From the NCBI RefSeq assembly GCF_002140975.2, contig NZ_CP147247.1, forward strand, positions 2,392,501 to 2,456,500: 64,000 nucleotides of DNA, given 5' to 3'. Below, piece by piece: positions 1 to 7,866 of this stretch (its first letter is position 1; each line of letters opens with the position of its first letter). Made by a program: the position numbers and the translations under genes. This DNA is from Enterococcus sp. 9E7_DIV0242 (GTDB lineage: Bacteria > Bacillota > Bacilli > Lactobacillales > Enterococcaceae). The notes under the pieces are model-generated. The model did no database searches. It was not told the DNA's origin and saw only the letters and a program-made list of their open reading frames with translations.

Positions 1-66
1 TAAAAGAAGGTTTCTAGAAAGATGACCGGAAAGCCGCAGACTAAGTCGCTCTTTTGAAAACAAGCA

Positions 67-104
67 GCCCCGATTGGATGCATGTCGTCCAATCGGGGCT
101 TTCT
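67..104. terminator. Intrinsic terminator hairpin
   Basis: A perfect 12-bp stem (67-78 with 88-99) has a 9-nt loop and is followed on the plus strand by TTTCT. It lies just beyond the 3' end of the AraC-type gene on the minus strand and could also end a gene to the left of the window. Confidence 0.75.
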
Positions 105-120
105 CTATTTATCGAGCAAC

Positions 121-1089
121 TCATTTTCTTCGAACAGGTCGAATATATTTCCAAAATCGTTCCGGATCATGATAAAAGTAAATGATTCTACCAGATGTAG
201 GATCGAACACATAGTCCGTTCCTGAAAAGTCAAAAGCCGCCATGGCTGTTTCCATTTGTTCTTCCACGCTTCGATTTTCCTGTTCATAATCGAATGGGCC
301 ATGTTCAAAAACAATATACTCTGCTTCCGGTACATCCATCAGCAGCATCTGCTTTGGAACCGCGCCTTCATAATCAGCAGGAAGGCGTACGCCATAACTC
401 TCAACACGTGGAATATTCCAATCACATAGCCTACCCTCCGGATCAATGATATAGGCCATCACATGTCCACTACCACTGTTGGGTTCACTTCCACCATCAT
501 CATCCAAAATTCCCTGAATACTATCCAGCAAACCACAAATCGTATCACAGTCCTGGCCTTCAATCTGACTTTGCTTTTGCCAGAAATCCCAATACCCATT
601 ACTCTCTGTGTTCTTCACGTATAAAAACTTGTGTGCAGGAATCGTTACAAAATAACTCTTGATAGCCTCTGTTGACTTTACCATGCCGATCTCTCCCAGT
701 CCTAAAAAGTAGCGGTCGAAAGAATTGATTTTTGTTCGAAGAACGACGGGGTGAGGCTCTTTTCTATAAGCACTCGGATTCGTTCCATACATCCTTTTGA
801 ATGCTCTCGTAAAGGCTTCATGTGACGAAAATCCATAATCAAAGGCAATAGCTAAAATGCTTTTCTCGCTATCCCGAACTTCCTTTAGGGCAAATGCTAG
901 TTTTCTGCGGCGCAGGTAATCTCGGAACTGCATCCCGGTTATCTCTTTAAATTTTCTCGTTGTATAAAACTCGGAATAACCCAGCTTGCGAGAAAGAAAG
1001 CGTAAGGTCAATGCCTCATCACTATAGTTTTGGATACAACGATCGATTTCATCAACAATCATTTGAATTTGCTTCTGCCACTCGTACAT
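121..1089 (-). CDS. AraC family regulator with GyrI-like ligand-binding domain
   Basis: Predicted transcription factor of 322 residues. Residues about 8-110 form the two helix-turn-helix motifs of the AraC family, with the signature stretch FDYGFSSHEAFTRAFKRMYG. Residues about 135-320 resemble the GyrI/SOB domain that binds amphipathic drugs in Rob and BmrR. This domain order (HTH first, GyrI after) is typical of Rob-like multidrug sensors. The start is set by GAGGTGG a few bases before the ATG. It is a single gene with a terminator beyond its stop. The ligand and targets are unknown. A second gene of the same architecture lies at 25365-26246. Confidence 0.88.
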   Translation of the reverse strand: MYEWQKQIQMIVDEIDRCIQNYSDEALTLRFLSRKLGYSEFYTTRKFKEITGMQFRDYLRRRKLAFALKEVRDSEKSILAIAFDYGFSSHEAFTRAFKRMYGTNPSAYRKEPHPVVLRTKINSFDRYFLGLGEIGMVKSTEAIKSYFVTIPAHKFLYVKNTESNGYWDFWQKQSQIEGQDCDTICGLLDSIQGILDDDGGSEPNSGSGHVMAYIIDPEGRLCDWNIPRVESYGVRLPADYEGAVPKQMLLMDVPEAEYIVFEHGPFDYEQENRSVEEQMETAMAAFDFSGTDYVFDPTSGRIIYFYHDPERFWKYIRPVRRK

Positions 1090-1288
1090 TCTTCCACCTC
1101 ATTTCAACCACTCTATAGTTAGTATAAACGGCGTGCTACATCACCGCTTGATCCGACTTGCGGTTCGTTTATTTTTCTGATTACCAACTCTCATTGCTCT
1201 ATACGATATATCACCTCAGCAGCAAGTTATCCATGCTACTTTCTTGTTATTGATGTATCTACTGAACAGATGAGCTCTTTTTCTCTTC

Positions 1289-1317
1289 TTGACATTCACG
1301 TCGCGTCAACGTTTAAA
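1289..1317 (+). promoter_or_regulatory. Possible promoter of the DUF2268 gene
   Basis: TTGACA at 1289-1294 and TTTAAA at 1312-1317 are separated by 17 bp. The leader would be only about 18 nt, with the ribosome binding site inside it. The consensus -35 is good but the -10 is weak. Confidence 0.35.
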
Positions 1318-1341
1318 CTAACACCCAAGGAGGCGTTAGGA

Positions 1342-2250
1342 ATGAATACAATCAAGATAACAACCGTCGATACACTCTCATTTTACAACAAGTGTGTTCA
1401 AGGAAACAGCAATGAAGATGGGTATCGCTACGAATTAATGAAGCCGCTGGAAAAAATGTGGCAGTATTTGAATGCACCAATGACACCAAAAACTCCAGGC
1501 GGCTATGATGTGGTGATGGCCTCAGAAATGCTAGGCATCTGGACACCACGAAAAGATGTACGGCTCATTGAAGCCCAGATCGATCCATTGAAGCAAACAG
1601 GAATTTTCGAGGAATGCACGAATGTACTCACCACAGGGATTCAGCGTTTCAGTGAAATTGGCTATCCTATTCCTGTTGAAGAATTTACCTTAGCTATTTT
1701 GTTGGGCGATCCGGAAAACAAGATACTCATGGCTAGTGAAGGCTATAGCGGCTTTGGCGGCATTCCCGGCTACATGCTACTACTTGTCTTTCCTACTGCT
1801 TTCAACAAGACACGATTGAAATCTGCTTTGGCTCACGAGTTCAATCACAATATTCGCTTTACCTACGAGCCGTTTAATCATGGTGATGTAAGCGTAGAAG
1901 ACTATTTGGTCATTGAAGGCTTGGCTGAGGTCTTTGCGGAGCAGCTTTACGGTATTGAGCAGCGAGGCCCCTGGGTTCAGGACTATGATGAGGAAGAGAT
2001 GGCGTATACCATTGAAGTGATCAAGGATGGGCGTGAAGCACGTGGTTTCGATCAAGTAGCAGCATATATGTATGGCGATGAAGTCGCACGTGAACAAGGG
2101 TATTCACCTGTGGGCTTGTCGAGAAATGCCGGTTACACAATCGGCTATCATATTGTAAAAGAATACTTGAAAAACACGGGTCAAACCATTGAGCAAGCAA
2201 CATTGACACCTTCTAAGACAATTGTGGAAAAATCGAGAGTTTTTGCCTAA
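1342..2250 (+). CDS. DUF2268 family putative Zn-dependent protease
   Basis: Predicted metal-dependent peptidase of 302 residues. A zinc-binding HEFNH motif sits near residue 165 (HExxH type), and a second conserved acidic segment GLAEVFAEQ lies about 28 residues later, as in gluzincin-like DUF2268 proteins (the Bacillus YjaZ family). No signal peptide or membrane segment is visible, so it should be cytoplasmic. The ATG at 1342 is preceded by AAGGAGGC at 1327-1334. An upstream ATG at 1270 in the same frame lacks a ribosome binding site and would sit over the likely promoter. Substrate unknown. Confidence 0.82.
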   Translation: MNTIKITTVDTLSFYNKCVQGNSNEDGYRYELMKPLEKMWQYLNAPMTPKTPGGYDVVMASEMLGIWTPRKDVRLIEAQIDPLKQTGIFEECTNVLTTGIQRFSEIGYPIPVEEFTLAILLGDPENKILMASEGYSGFGGIPGYMLLLVFPTAFNKTRLKSALAHEFNHNIRFTYEPFNHGDVSVEDYLVIEGLAEVFAEQLYGIEQRGPWVQDYDEEEMAYTIEVIKDGREARGFDQVAAYMYGDEVAREQGYSPVGLSRNAGYTIGYHIVKEYLKNTGQTIEQATLTPSKTIVEKSRVFA

Positions 2251-2371
2251 CACATTGGAAATCAGTATCTATATTTTTGTCCTGATTATCGTTAAACCTC
2301 TTCACTTTCTCCAAGTATAGATTATACTTGATATATAGTACAGAAAACTAGGGATAGGACGATGATAATCA

Positions 2372-2863
2372 ATGAATACAGCGTATAAGGACATAGCGAA
2401 CTTGTTGCAGCAGCTCTCCATTCCATTTGATATTGTTGAGCATCCGCCGGTGTTTACAACAGAGGAAGCAGACCGCTTTATCGAAGGCATTGAGGGCGCA
2501 CGGACAAAATCATTGTTTCTGACTAATAAAAAGAAGACAGCCTTTTATTTATTGATCATGGATGATGCCAAACGTCTGGACATGGCTCAATTCAAAGAAA
2601 TCGTCGGAGAAAGCCGAATCAAAATGGCCTCGGCAGAATCTTTGCTGGAAAAGACGAAGCTCACACCCGGCTCTGTTTCAATTTTTGGCTTACTGAACAA
2701 TATAGAGAAAGACATTCATGTCTATTTTACGAAAGAGGTCTTGTCAGAAGCACGCATGAGCTTTCATCCAAACGACAACACCAAAACGTTGTTTCTTGCG
2801 ACAACGGATTTGTTGAAAGTTGTTGAAACGCTTGGCTATACCTACACGATCATTGACTTGTGA
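2372..2863 (+). CDS. YbaK/ProX family aminoacyl-tRNA deacylase-like protein
   Basis: 163-residue protein of the prolyl-tRNA editing (YbaK/PrdX, ProXp) family, which hydrolyses mischarged aminoacyl-tRNAs in trans. Typical blocks are the N-terminal EHPPVFTTEEA, KSLFLTNKK and the C-terminal block around FHPNDNTKTLFL. The length fits a free-standing domain rather than the insertion domain of ProRS. Which mischarged tRNA it clears (Ala-tRNAPro is common for this subgroup) is inferred. The ribosome binding site is weak (AGGA about 12 nt upstream), but no other in-frame start is better. A strong terminator follows. Confidence 0.85.
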   Translation: MNTAYKDIANLLQQLSIPFDIVEHPPVFTTEEADRFIEGIEGARTKSLFLTNKKKTAFYLLIMDDAKRLDMAQFKEIVGESRIKMASAESLLEKTKLTPGSVSIFGLLNNIEKDIHVYFTKEVLSEARMSFHPNDNTKTLFLATTDLLKVVETLGYTYTIIDL

Positions 2864-2904
2864 GAGAGCTTTTGATAGATGAAACAACGCCCATAATCGA
2901 GCAT

Positions 2905-2941
2905 AAAAAACACATGGAATCAAAGTCTCCATGTGTTTTTT
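2905..2941 (+). terminator. Intrinsic terminator
   Basis: A perfect 14-bp stem (2905-2918 with 2928-2941) is rich in A on one side and ends in a T run on the other. It can work in both directions between the convergent deacylase and MerR genes. Confidence 0.85.
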
Positions 2942-2952
2942 GCATTGATTTT

Positions 2953-3741
2953 CTAGTGATTCTGTATTGGAATAATATATTTAAACAGCAATCGGTCTCT
3001 ATTTATCGGAATAAATTCTGTGAAGCTGATTTCCAAATAAATCGTTTCTTGTAAAGGAATATTCTCTGTGACGGATAGGATTGAAAGCAGATCATCAATC
3101 GTTTCCATTGAATCAAACGAACTATTACTAATCTCTTTTGTATAGAAAACGACACTCTCTATTTCTTCACACACCTCATCCTGATAATGATAAAAAAATA
3201 CGACCCATTCACCCTCTGCATTCTTCCGAATCAATACACCACCATCCTCAAAAAAATAGGGCAATGACTGGTATTCTCTGATGACGATATGAAAAGCATC
3301 TGAAAGACCCAGATTTCTCAAAAGATGGGTTTGATCGATTGTGATATTTCGACGAATTTTCTCCGTTTTTATAATTGGCCGATCCAGTAAAGGAGCCGGC
3401 TGATTGAATAGCTTCTGCTGATGCTGCAACACCTTTTCCATCTTCTCTAACTGCTCCTTCTGCTTGGCAATTTCCCCTAGCTGATCCTCGATGATTTTTG
3501 CATAGTCCCAGGTTTCTGAATTGGACACTAAATCCTTTATCTCATCTAAAGAATAATTCAATGCTTGCAGTAGTTTGATGGAAGAAACAGTATAAATTTG
3601 TCGTTTCGTATAAAAACGGTAGCCCTTTTCATTTTTCTCAGCTGGTTTCAGTATGTCATTTTTATCATAGAAGATAAGTGCTTTCCGCGATATCCCTGAA
3701 AAATCCGCAAACTCACTGATTGATAATAAATTTGCCTGCAT
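2953..3741 (-). CDS. MerR family transcriptional regulator
   Basis: 262-residue regulator. Residues about 5-75 form the MerR winged helix (ISEFADFSGISRKALIFYD ... GYRFYTKRQI). A coiled coil follows at about 85-115 (QLGEIAKQKEQLEKMEKV), then an unrecognised C-terminal domain of about 140 residues that presumably senses the signal. It is transcribed away from the Cof-type phosphatase gene. The shared 78-bp intergenic region holds a MerR-type promoter with a dyad in its 19-bp spacer, so this protein most likely controls that gene and possibly itself. The start codon follows a GGGGGGAG ribosome binding site. Confidence 0.87.
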   Translation of the reverse strand: MQANLLSISEFADFSGISRKALIFYDKNDILKPAEKNEKGYRFYTKRQIYTVSSIKLLQALNYSLDEIKDLVSNSETWDYAKIIEDQLGEIAKQKEQLEKMEKVLQHQQKLFNQPAPLLDRPIIKTEKIRRNITIDQTHLLRNLGLSDAFHIVIREYQSLPYFFEDGGVLIRKNAEGEWVVFFYHYQDEVCEEIESVVFYTKEISNSSFDSMETIDDLLSILSVTENIPLQETIYLEISFTEFIPINRDRLLFKYIIPIQNH

Positions 3742-3754
3742 TTTTTCTCCCCCC

Positions 3755-3785
3755 TTGACTGTATATTTACTATACAGACTATACT
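3755..3785 (+). promoter_or_regulatory. MerR-type promoter with dyad in a 19-bp spacer
   Basis: TTGACT (3755-3760) and TATACT (3780-3785) are 19 bp apart, the abnormally long spacing that MerR proteins correct. A perfect inverted repeat CTGTATA-N5-TATACAG occupies 3759-3777, overlapping the -35 and filling most of the spacer. It drives the phosphatase gene at 3820. Confidence 0.82.
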
Positions 3786-3819
3786 GTATTCATACTAACA
3801 TGAACGGGGAGAAAGACCT

Positions 3820-4608
3820 ATGAAAAATAAGATTATTTTTATCGATATCGATGGTACTTTAACAGACGACTTTGGCCAAATTCCAGAGAGTGCTTTTCAA
3901 GCAATCAGCGCCGCACAAAAAAGGGGACACGAAGTTTTTCTTTGCACAGGACGAGCAAGGCCAGAATACCAGCTCGTTCTAGATGACTTAATTGTCAGTG
4001 GTGTTGTGGGTGCAGGCGGCTCCTTTATTCAACTTGCAGACAAAATACTGAGTGAACGCTATTTTTCAGTCGAAGATATCCTTCATTTGACAAATTACTT
4101 AGAAAAGAAACAGCTTCACTTTTATCTAGCCAGCAATCAAACGATACTGATCAACGAAGAGCTTCGGAAAAAAATTGACGGTATAGAAGCACTCGTCTCA
4201 AAAAAAAGGAAAATATGTATCAAACCAATCGATTATACCAGTCTTATTACTGAAAAAATCAGTAAGATCAATTTTTTCAATAAAAAAATTCCCTTCGATA
4301 CGCTACTTACTGATTTAGCACAGGATTATACGATTTCGCCAAGCACGATCCAAGCTTTCGGGAAAAATAGTGGAGAAATCATGCCTCCGCGTACATCAAA
4401 GCAGATAGGAATCGAATGTGTGCTGCAGCATTTAAATCGTTCCAAAGAAGATACGATAGGGATCGGCAATGGTAGTAATGATGTGCCGATGTTTGCCGGC
4501 GTGCACACAAAAATTGCTGTAAGCAGCGCGGATGAAGAGCTGATAAAATTGGCGGACCATGTGACAGCAGCACCACAGGACCACGGGATTTACAAAGCCT
4601 TTGAGTAG
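3820..4608 (+). CDS. Cof-type HAD superfamily phosphatase
   Basis: 262-residue haloacid-dehalogenase hydrolase of the Cof/YidA type, acting on phosphorylated sugars or cofactors in the cytoplasm. Motif I is DIDGT with the nucleophile and acid/base Asp at residues 9 and 11. A CTGR segment follows at about 41-44, and motif IV GNGSNDVPMF lies near residues 219-228. The large cap between about 85 and 185 fits subclass IIB. A GGGGAG ribosome binding site precedes the ATG. The gene faces the MerR gene and starts 35 bp after its 19-bp-spacer promoter, so it is probably induced by a small molecule. Exact substrate unknown. Confidence 0.88.
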   Translation: MKNKIIFIDIDGTLTDDFGQIPESAFQAISAAQKRGHEVFLCTGRARPEYQLVLDDLIVSGVVGAGGSFIQLADKILSERYFSVEDILHLTNYLEKKQLHFYLASNQTILINEELRKKIDGIEALVSKKRKICIKPIDYTSLITEKISKINFFNKKIPFDTLLTDLAQDYTISPSTIQAFGKNSGEIMPPRTSKQIGIECVLQHLNRSKEDTIGIGNGSNDVPMFAGVHTKIAVSSADEELIKLADHVTAAPQDHGIYKAFE

Positions 4609-4630
4609 TATGGGCTGATTTAAGACAGCA

Positions 4631-4677
4631 AAAGACCGTGCCGCAGCTCCTTTTGAGAGCTGACGGCAACGGTCTTT
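4631..4677. terminator. Bidirectional terminator
   Basis: A long hairpin (4631-4649 with 4656-4677, one or two mismatches) has AAAGACCG at one end and CGGTCTTT at the other. It separates the convergent phosphatase and aldo/keto reductase genes. Confidence 0.85.
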
Positions 4678-4697
4678 CTTATATCTAATGGTTGTCT

Positions 4698-5537
4698 CTA
4701 ATCAAATTCCTCGTATTCATTCGGGTCCTGATCATCGATTCGTCCATCCGGTCGATTCAATTGGTTGATTCGCTTGATTTCTTCCTGTGTCAGCTCAAAA
4801 TCAAAAATCGTCAGGTTTTCCCGTTGATGAATCAGATTACGAGATTTAGGAATCGGGAGCACGCCACGTTGATAATGCCAACGCAAGATAATTTGTGCCG
4901 GCTCTTTCTCATACTTTTTAGCCAGAGTTTGGATAACCTCTTCACGTAGTGCATCGCTTCCTCTCCCTAAAGGACTCCATGCCTCCGTCAAAATACCTCG
5001 CTCCTTATTTTCCTGTACCATCCGTTCCTGTACCCAATAAGGATGAATTTCAATTTGATTAACTGCGGGTGTCACACCGGTTTCTTCAATAATCTTGTCT
5101 AAATGCTCCGGCTCAAAGTTCGATACTCCAACAGAACGAATCAAGCCCATTTTTTGCGCTGCTACTAATGCCTTCCAAGCTTCGACATACAAGCCTCGTT
5201 TCGGCAGAGGCCAGTGAATCAAATACAAATCAAAATAATCCAGTCCCATTCGACATAAGGATTCTTGAATCATCATCAGTGCATCTTCATAATGATGGTA
5301 TTTTCCAGGCAGCTTCGTTGTCACAAAAAAATCTGCCCGAGGAATGCCAGAGCGACGAATGGCTTCTCCGACAATTCCTTCACTATCATAATTCGTTGAG
5401 GTATCAAGAAGGCGATAACCATCCTGAATCGCAGTCAATATCTGGTCGATCCCCTGACCCCCTCGTATTTGATAAGTCCCTAATCCAACGGCCGGTATCC
5501 GATGCCCATCAGTCAATATATAGCTTGGTACGTCCAT
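4698..5537 (-). CDS. Aldo/keto reductase
   Basis: 279-residue NADPH-dependent oxidoreductase of the AKR5 type (2,5-diketogluconate reductase or glyoxal/methylglyoxal reductase-like). The catalytic tetrad is intact: Asp45, Tyr50, Lys75 and His108. The C-terminal cofactor segment IPKSRNLIHQREN is also typical. It probably reduces small aldehydes or ketones; the physiological substrate cannot be read from the sequence. It is a single gene with a shared terminator. Upstream, TTAACA and TATCCT are 17 bp apart on the minus strand (about 5560-5610), flanking an AAAGGA/TCCTTT inverted repeat. Confidence 0.9.
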   Translation of the reverse strand: MDVPSYILTDGHRIPAVGLGTYQIRGGQGIDQILTAIQDGYRLLDTSTNYDSEGIVGEAIRRSGIPRADFFVTTKLPGKYHHYEDALMMIQESLCRMGLDYFDLYLIHWPLPKRGLYVEAWKALVAAQKMGLIRSVGVSNFEPEHLDKIIEETGVTPAVNQIEIHPYWVQERMVQENKERGILTEAWSPLGRGSDALREEVIQTLAKKYEKEPAQIILRWHYQRGVLPIPKSRNLIHQRENLTIFDFELTQEEIKRINQLNRPDGRIDDQDPNEYEEFD

Positions 5538-5648
5538 ACTACTATCTCCTTTCAGTCTCTTCTACTTAAAAGGATAGCACCTTTCCTTTGGATTGTTAAA
5601 ATATATACGTTCAAAAATAATGGTTTTCTAACTCTTTTTAATGGGTTC

Positions 5649-5948
5649 TCAACCTATTTTTTTCTGGTCGATTTTTGCTGCATTCAAAAACCAATACTGA
5701 TGATGATCCCCGACCAATGCAGAAAAGGCAACAGGTGTTTTCCCCATCTGTTCAAGCGTTTGAAGCAGATAATTACGTAATACCCATGGCTCTTCCAACG
5801 ATTGAGCATTCAGCTGTTGTACTTGTCTGATCGTTTCTGCATCCGTATGAAGGTCTCTGGCGATTTGCTCAATTGAACGGCCCGTTAATGCTATATTTTG
5901 CTTAAACTCTTCAATAGTATTCTCTTGTTGCTTCACTGTTAATGTCAT
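5649..5948 (-). CDS. DUF2316 family protein
   Basis: Small 99-residue protein of the DUF2316 family. The central part (SIEQIARDLHTDAETIRQV) looks like a helix-turn-helix, and the conserved C-terminal block EPWVLRNYL ... GDHHQYWFL is typical of the family. Function unknown. It is transcribed back-to-back with the MarR gene from a consensus promoter. A perfect palindrome lies just downstream of its likely transcription start, so MarR is the likely regulator. Confidence 0.82.
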   Translation of the reverse strand: MTLTVKQQENTIEEFKQNIALTGRSIEQIARDLHTDAETIRQVQQLNAQSLEEPWVLRNYLLQTLEQMGKTPVAFSALVGDHHQYWFLNAAKIDQKKIG

Positions 5949-5970
5949 GATTTAACTTCCCTTCATTCGC

Positions 5971-5990
5971 ATAGTTGTAAATACAACTAT
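5971..5990. promoter_or_regulatory. MarR-type operator 1 (perfect palindrome)
   Basis: ATAGTTGTA-AA-TACAACTAT has 9-bp arms that match perfectly. It lies just beyond the predicted start site of the DUF2316 transcript, so bound protein would block elongation or promoter clearance. Confidence 0.78.
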
Positions 5991-6001
5991 TAGATAAACA
6001 C

Positions 6002-6030
6002 ATCATACGCAGATTTTTTATTCTTGTCAA
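6002..6030 (-). promoter_or_regulatory. Promoter of the DUF2316 gene
   Basis: On the minus strand TTGACA (6030-6025) and TATGAT (6007-6002) are 17 bp apart, near consensus. Confidence 0.78.
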
Positions 6031-6052
6031 TTTAAAAGTTGTATATTAAACT
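6024..6052 (+). promoter_or_regulatory. Promoter of the MarR-VOC operon
   Basis: TTGTCA (6024-6029) and TAAACT (6047-6052) are 17 bp apart. The -35 overlaps the -35 of the divergent promoter almost completely, so only one polymerase can bind at a time. Confidence 0.7.
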
Positions 6053-6054
6053 AT
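6035..6054. promoter_or_regulatory. MarR-type operator 2
   Basis: This 20-bp element resembles operator 1 in sequence and 9+2+9 layout (7 of 9 arm positions pair). It covers the -10 of the MarR promoter, suggesting autorepression. Confidence 0.65.
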
Positions 6055-6084
6055 TTAATAAAAAAGCAGCTACGAGGTGATATT

Positions 6085-6513
6085 ATGAAATTTGGTATGA
6101 CAGATAGTCTATTGGAACAGCTTTATTCCATCAACAACTTACAGCAAGAATATATTCAGAAGCGCTTAAAAAAAGTTGGTCTCACGACTCAGCAAGCACG
6201 AACACTAAACTATGTGGCTGCAAACTCGGGCACCATTCAAAAAAATCTAGGTATTTATCTAGGGAAGCAGGATGCGACGGTTACCAACCTCCTGAAAACA
6301 TTGGAAAAGCAAGAATATATCACTAGAAAAATTCCGGATGATAACGAACGGCAAAAAAGACTTTATTTAACAGCTAAAGGTACAGCCATTGTAAAAGAAG
6401 TTCAAGCCATTTTCATTGGACTGGAAGAGAATCTGTCTCTCCTGCTTCCACCAGCAGAAAAAACGGAGCTTATGCAAAGTCTTAAAAATATCAGCCAGCA
6501 GTTTCCTGAGTAA
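6085..6513 (+). CDS. MarR family transcriptional regulator
   Basis: 142-residue winged-helix repressor. The core is at residues about 30-100, with the recognition segment KQDATVTNLLKTLEKQEYITRK and the wing DDNERQKRLYLTAKG. MarR proteins act as dimers and release DNA on binding phenolic or oxidising compounds. GAGGTG precedes the ATG. It is followed after 56 bp by a VOC protein in the same direction and faces a DUF2316 gene. Two palindromes in the divergent region are its likely operators. Confidence 0.9.
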   Translation: MKFGMTDSLLEQLYSINNLQQEYIQKRLKKVGLTTQQARTLNYVAANSGTIQKNLGIYLGKQDATVTNLLKTLEKQEYITRKIPDDNERQKRLYLTAKGTAIVKEVQAIFIGLEENLSLLLPPAEKTELMQSLKNISQQFPE

Positions 6514-6569
6514 GAGTAATAGCTCGGATAGTTGCCGGACTTCTACCATTAAGAAAGGAGCTTCACTTC

Positions 6570-6962
6570 ATGTCCTTTGTCCATCATATTTGTATTCAAA
6601 CCAACGACTATGAACAGTCAGTAGCTTTCTATCAACAAATCGGCTTCACATTAGTAGAAGAAACACCTGATTTTCATGGTCGAAGCTATAATTCTTGGCT
6701 GCAGCTACAAGATTTCTATATCGAGCTGCAAACGGGGAAAGGAACCCTGAAACAGCATGACAATAAAGAATACACAGGTATTGCCCATTTTTGCCTCTGG
6801 ATGCCTGACCTTAAACAGTTCATCCAAGACAGCCAATTTTCTGAAGATGTCTTTATCAGAAAAGACGGGGTAATCATTTATCAAGTACTAGGTGGCTCTC
6901 TGTGTAAAGCTCGTGCACCTGAAGGGACAATCGTAGAGTTCCGAGAAAAGCAAGGTGTCTAA
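6570..6962 (+). CDS. VOC family (glyoxalase/bleomycin resistance-like) protein
   Basis: 130-residue single VOC-fold protein. Paired beta-alpha-beta-beta-beta modules are visible (FVHHICIQTNDYEQSVAFYQ at the start; GIAHFCLWMPDLKQF in the middle; EGTIVEFREK near the end). Conserved metal-type positions include His5, His81 and Glu124 (approximate numbering). Members are glyoxalases, dioxygenases or drug-binding proteins; which one is not clear here. AAAGGAG precedes the ATG. It is the second gene of the MarR operon and is probably induced by the same compound. Confidence 0.83.
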   Translation: MSFVHHICIQTNDYEQSVAFYQQIGFTLVEETPDFHGRSYNSWLQLQDFYIELQTGKGTLKQHDNKEYTGIAHFCLWMPDLKQFIQDSQFSEDVFIRKDGVIIYQVLGGSLCKARAPEGTIVEFREKQGV

Positions 6963-6980
6963 TTTGTTCGGTCCCACATG

Positions 6981-7059
6981 AAAAAAATAGTCATCGCTAG
7001 CACATAACTACCTATAAAAAGTTTTAGAAAAAGCTTTTTATAGGTAGTTGCTATTTTTT
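6981..7059 (+). terminator. Bidirectional terminator
   Basis: Perfect 16-bp stem (7006-7021 with 7034-7049), extended by AAAAAAATAG at 6981 pairing with CTATTTTTT at 7051. It lies between the convergent VOC and PAP2 genes. Confidence 0.85.
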
Positions 7060-7067
7060 ACAGCTTC

Positions 7068-7655
7068 TCATTTCACTTCCCCAAAAATACGAGCCTCTAT
7101 AGTTGAAAAAACTGCCTCAGTCTTCTCTAAAGCTATGCTATTTTTTAACAAGTAATAGCAGAAACAACCGACGACTATTGCAATCGTTGCGCCAACAATC
7201 ACATCCGATGGGTAATGAACGCCAACAAAGATTCTTGAAAGCCCTGCTAGAATAGCCACCAGCAGATACACATACCGACTTTTTGTCTTTGTGTGAAGAA
7301 ATAGCACAATCATAAAGCTGAAAATAAGCACGGTATGATCACTCGGAAAACTGTTGCCGATGTCTTTTTCGATCAACTGATGAACCTCTGGTAATGCCGC
7401 AAATGGTTGCACATGTTCATATAGTTTGCCCAACAGCTTTGCGATGACTTCTGAAATGACAAAAGTGATGATCGAAAGCAGCAACACCACACGATAAGCT
7501 GCGTCTTTTCTTTTTTGAAACCATTTAACTACTAAAAAAGCAGCCAGGAAAAATGGAAAATAGGTGGCTACGAACGTTCCAACCGCATCAAGCCAAGCAA
7601 ATCGATTGGCCAAATTATTAACAGCACGGAATAATTGAACATCTATTGTATACAT
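7068..7655 (-). CDS. PAP2 family phosphatase, probable undecaprenyl-diphosphatase
   Basis: 195-residue multi-pass membrane protein of the BcrC/PAP2 type. The phosphatase signature is complete in outline: KLYEHVQPF, SFPSDHT, then SRIFVGVHYPSDV with the catalytic histidines. Hydrophobic segments lie around residues 25-45, 55-75, 110-130, 135-150 and 155-175. The likely role is recycling undecaprenyl pyrophosphate to the monophosphate on the outer face of the membrane, which can give bacitracin tolerance. The ATG at 7655 follows GAGGTG. A longer reading from 7733 lacks such a site. Confidence 0.85.
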   Translation of the reverse strand: MYTIDVQLFRAVNNLANRFAWLDAVGTFVATYFPFFLAAFLVVKWFQKRKDAAYRVVLLLSIITFVISEVIAKLLGKLYEHVQPFAALPEVHQLIEKDIGNSFPSDHTVLIFSFMIVLFLHTKTKSRYVYLLVAILAGLSRIFVGVHYPSDVIVGATIAIVVGCFCYYLLKNSIALEKTEAVFSTIEARIFGEVK

Positions 7656-7825
7656 TTTTTTCACCTCTATATTTTTCTGTATCCCTCTGATTGTCCATAA
7701 ATCAGACAACCCTATTGTTATTTTGAATAACACCCTCCTTTCTTCAGATTATCATTTTGGATACAGGCTCATTATTTCTTAGGCTTGCCACCGTCGCAAG
7801 AAACGAATCGTAGCAACGAAAAAAA

Positions 7826-7853
7826 GCCCTGACACTTTCCGTGTCAAAGGCTC
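7826..7853 (-). terminator. Terminator of the XRE membrane regulator gene
   Basis: Hairpin GCCctGACAC/GTGTCaaaGGC is followed on the minus strand by a run of T (7819-7825). It lies just beyond the stop at 7867. Confidence 0.75.
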
Positions 7854-7866
7854 TGTTGTACGGTTT

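Noticed and set aside
1270..1341. Longer N-terminus for the DUF2268 protein
   Set aside because: No ribosome binding site, and it overlaps the likely promoter.
2711..2722. Third occurrence of GACAT-N2-ATGTC
   Set aside because: It lies inside the deacylase coding sequence and no -10 hexamer occurs at the distance seen at the other two sites.
5168..5569. 133-codon plus-strand frame
   Set aside because: Shadow of the aldo/keto reductase gene, whose catalytic residues are intact on the other strand.
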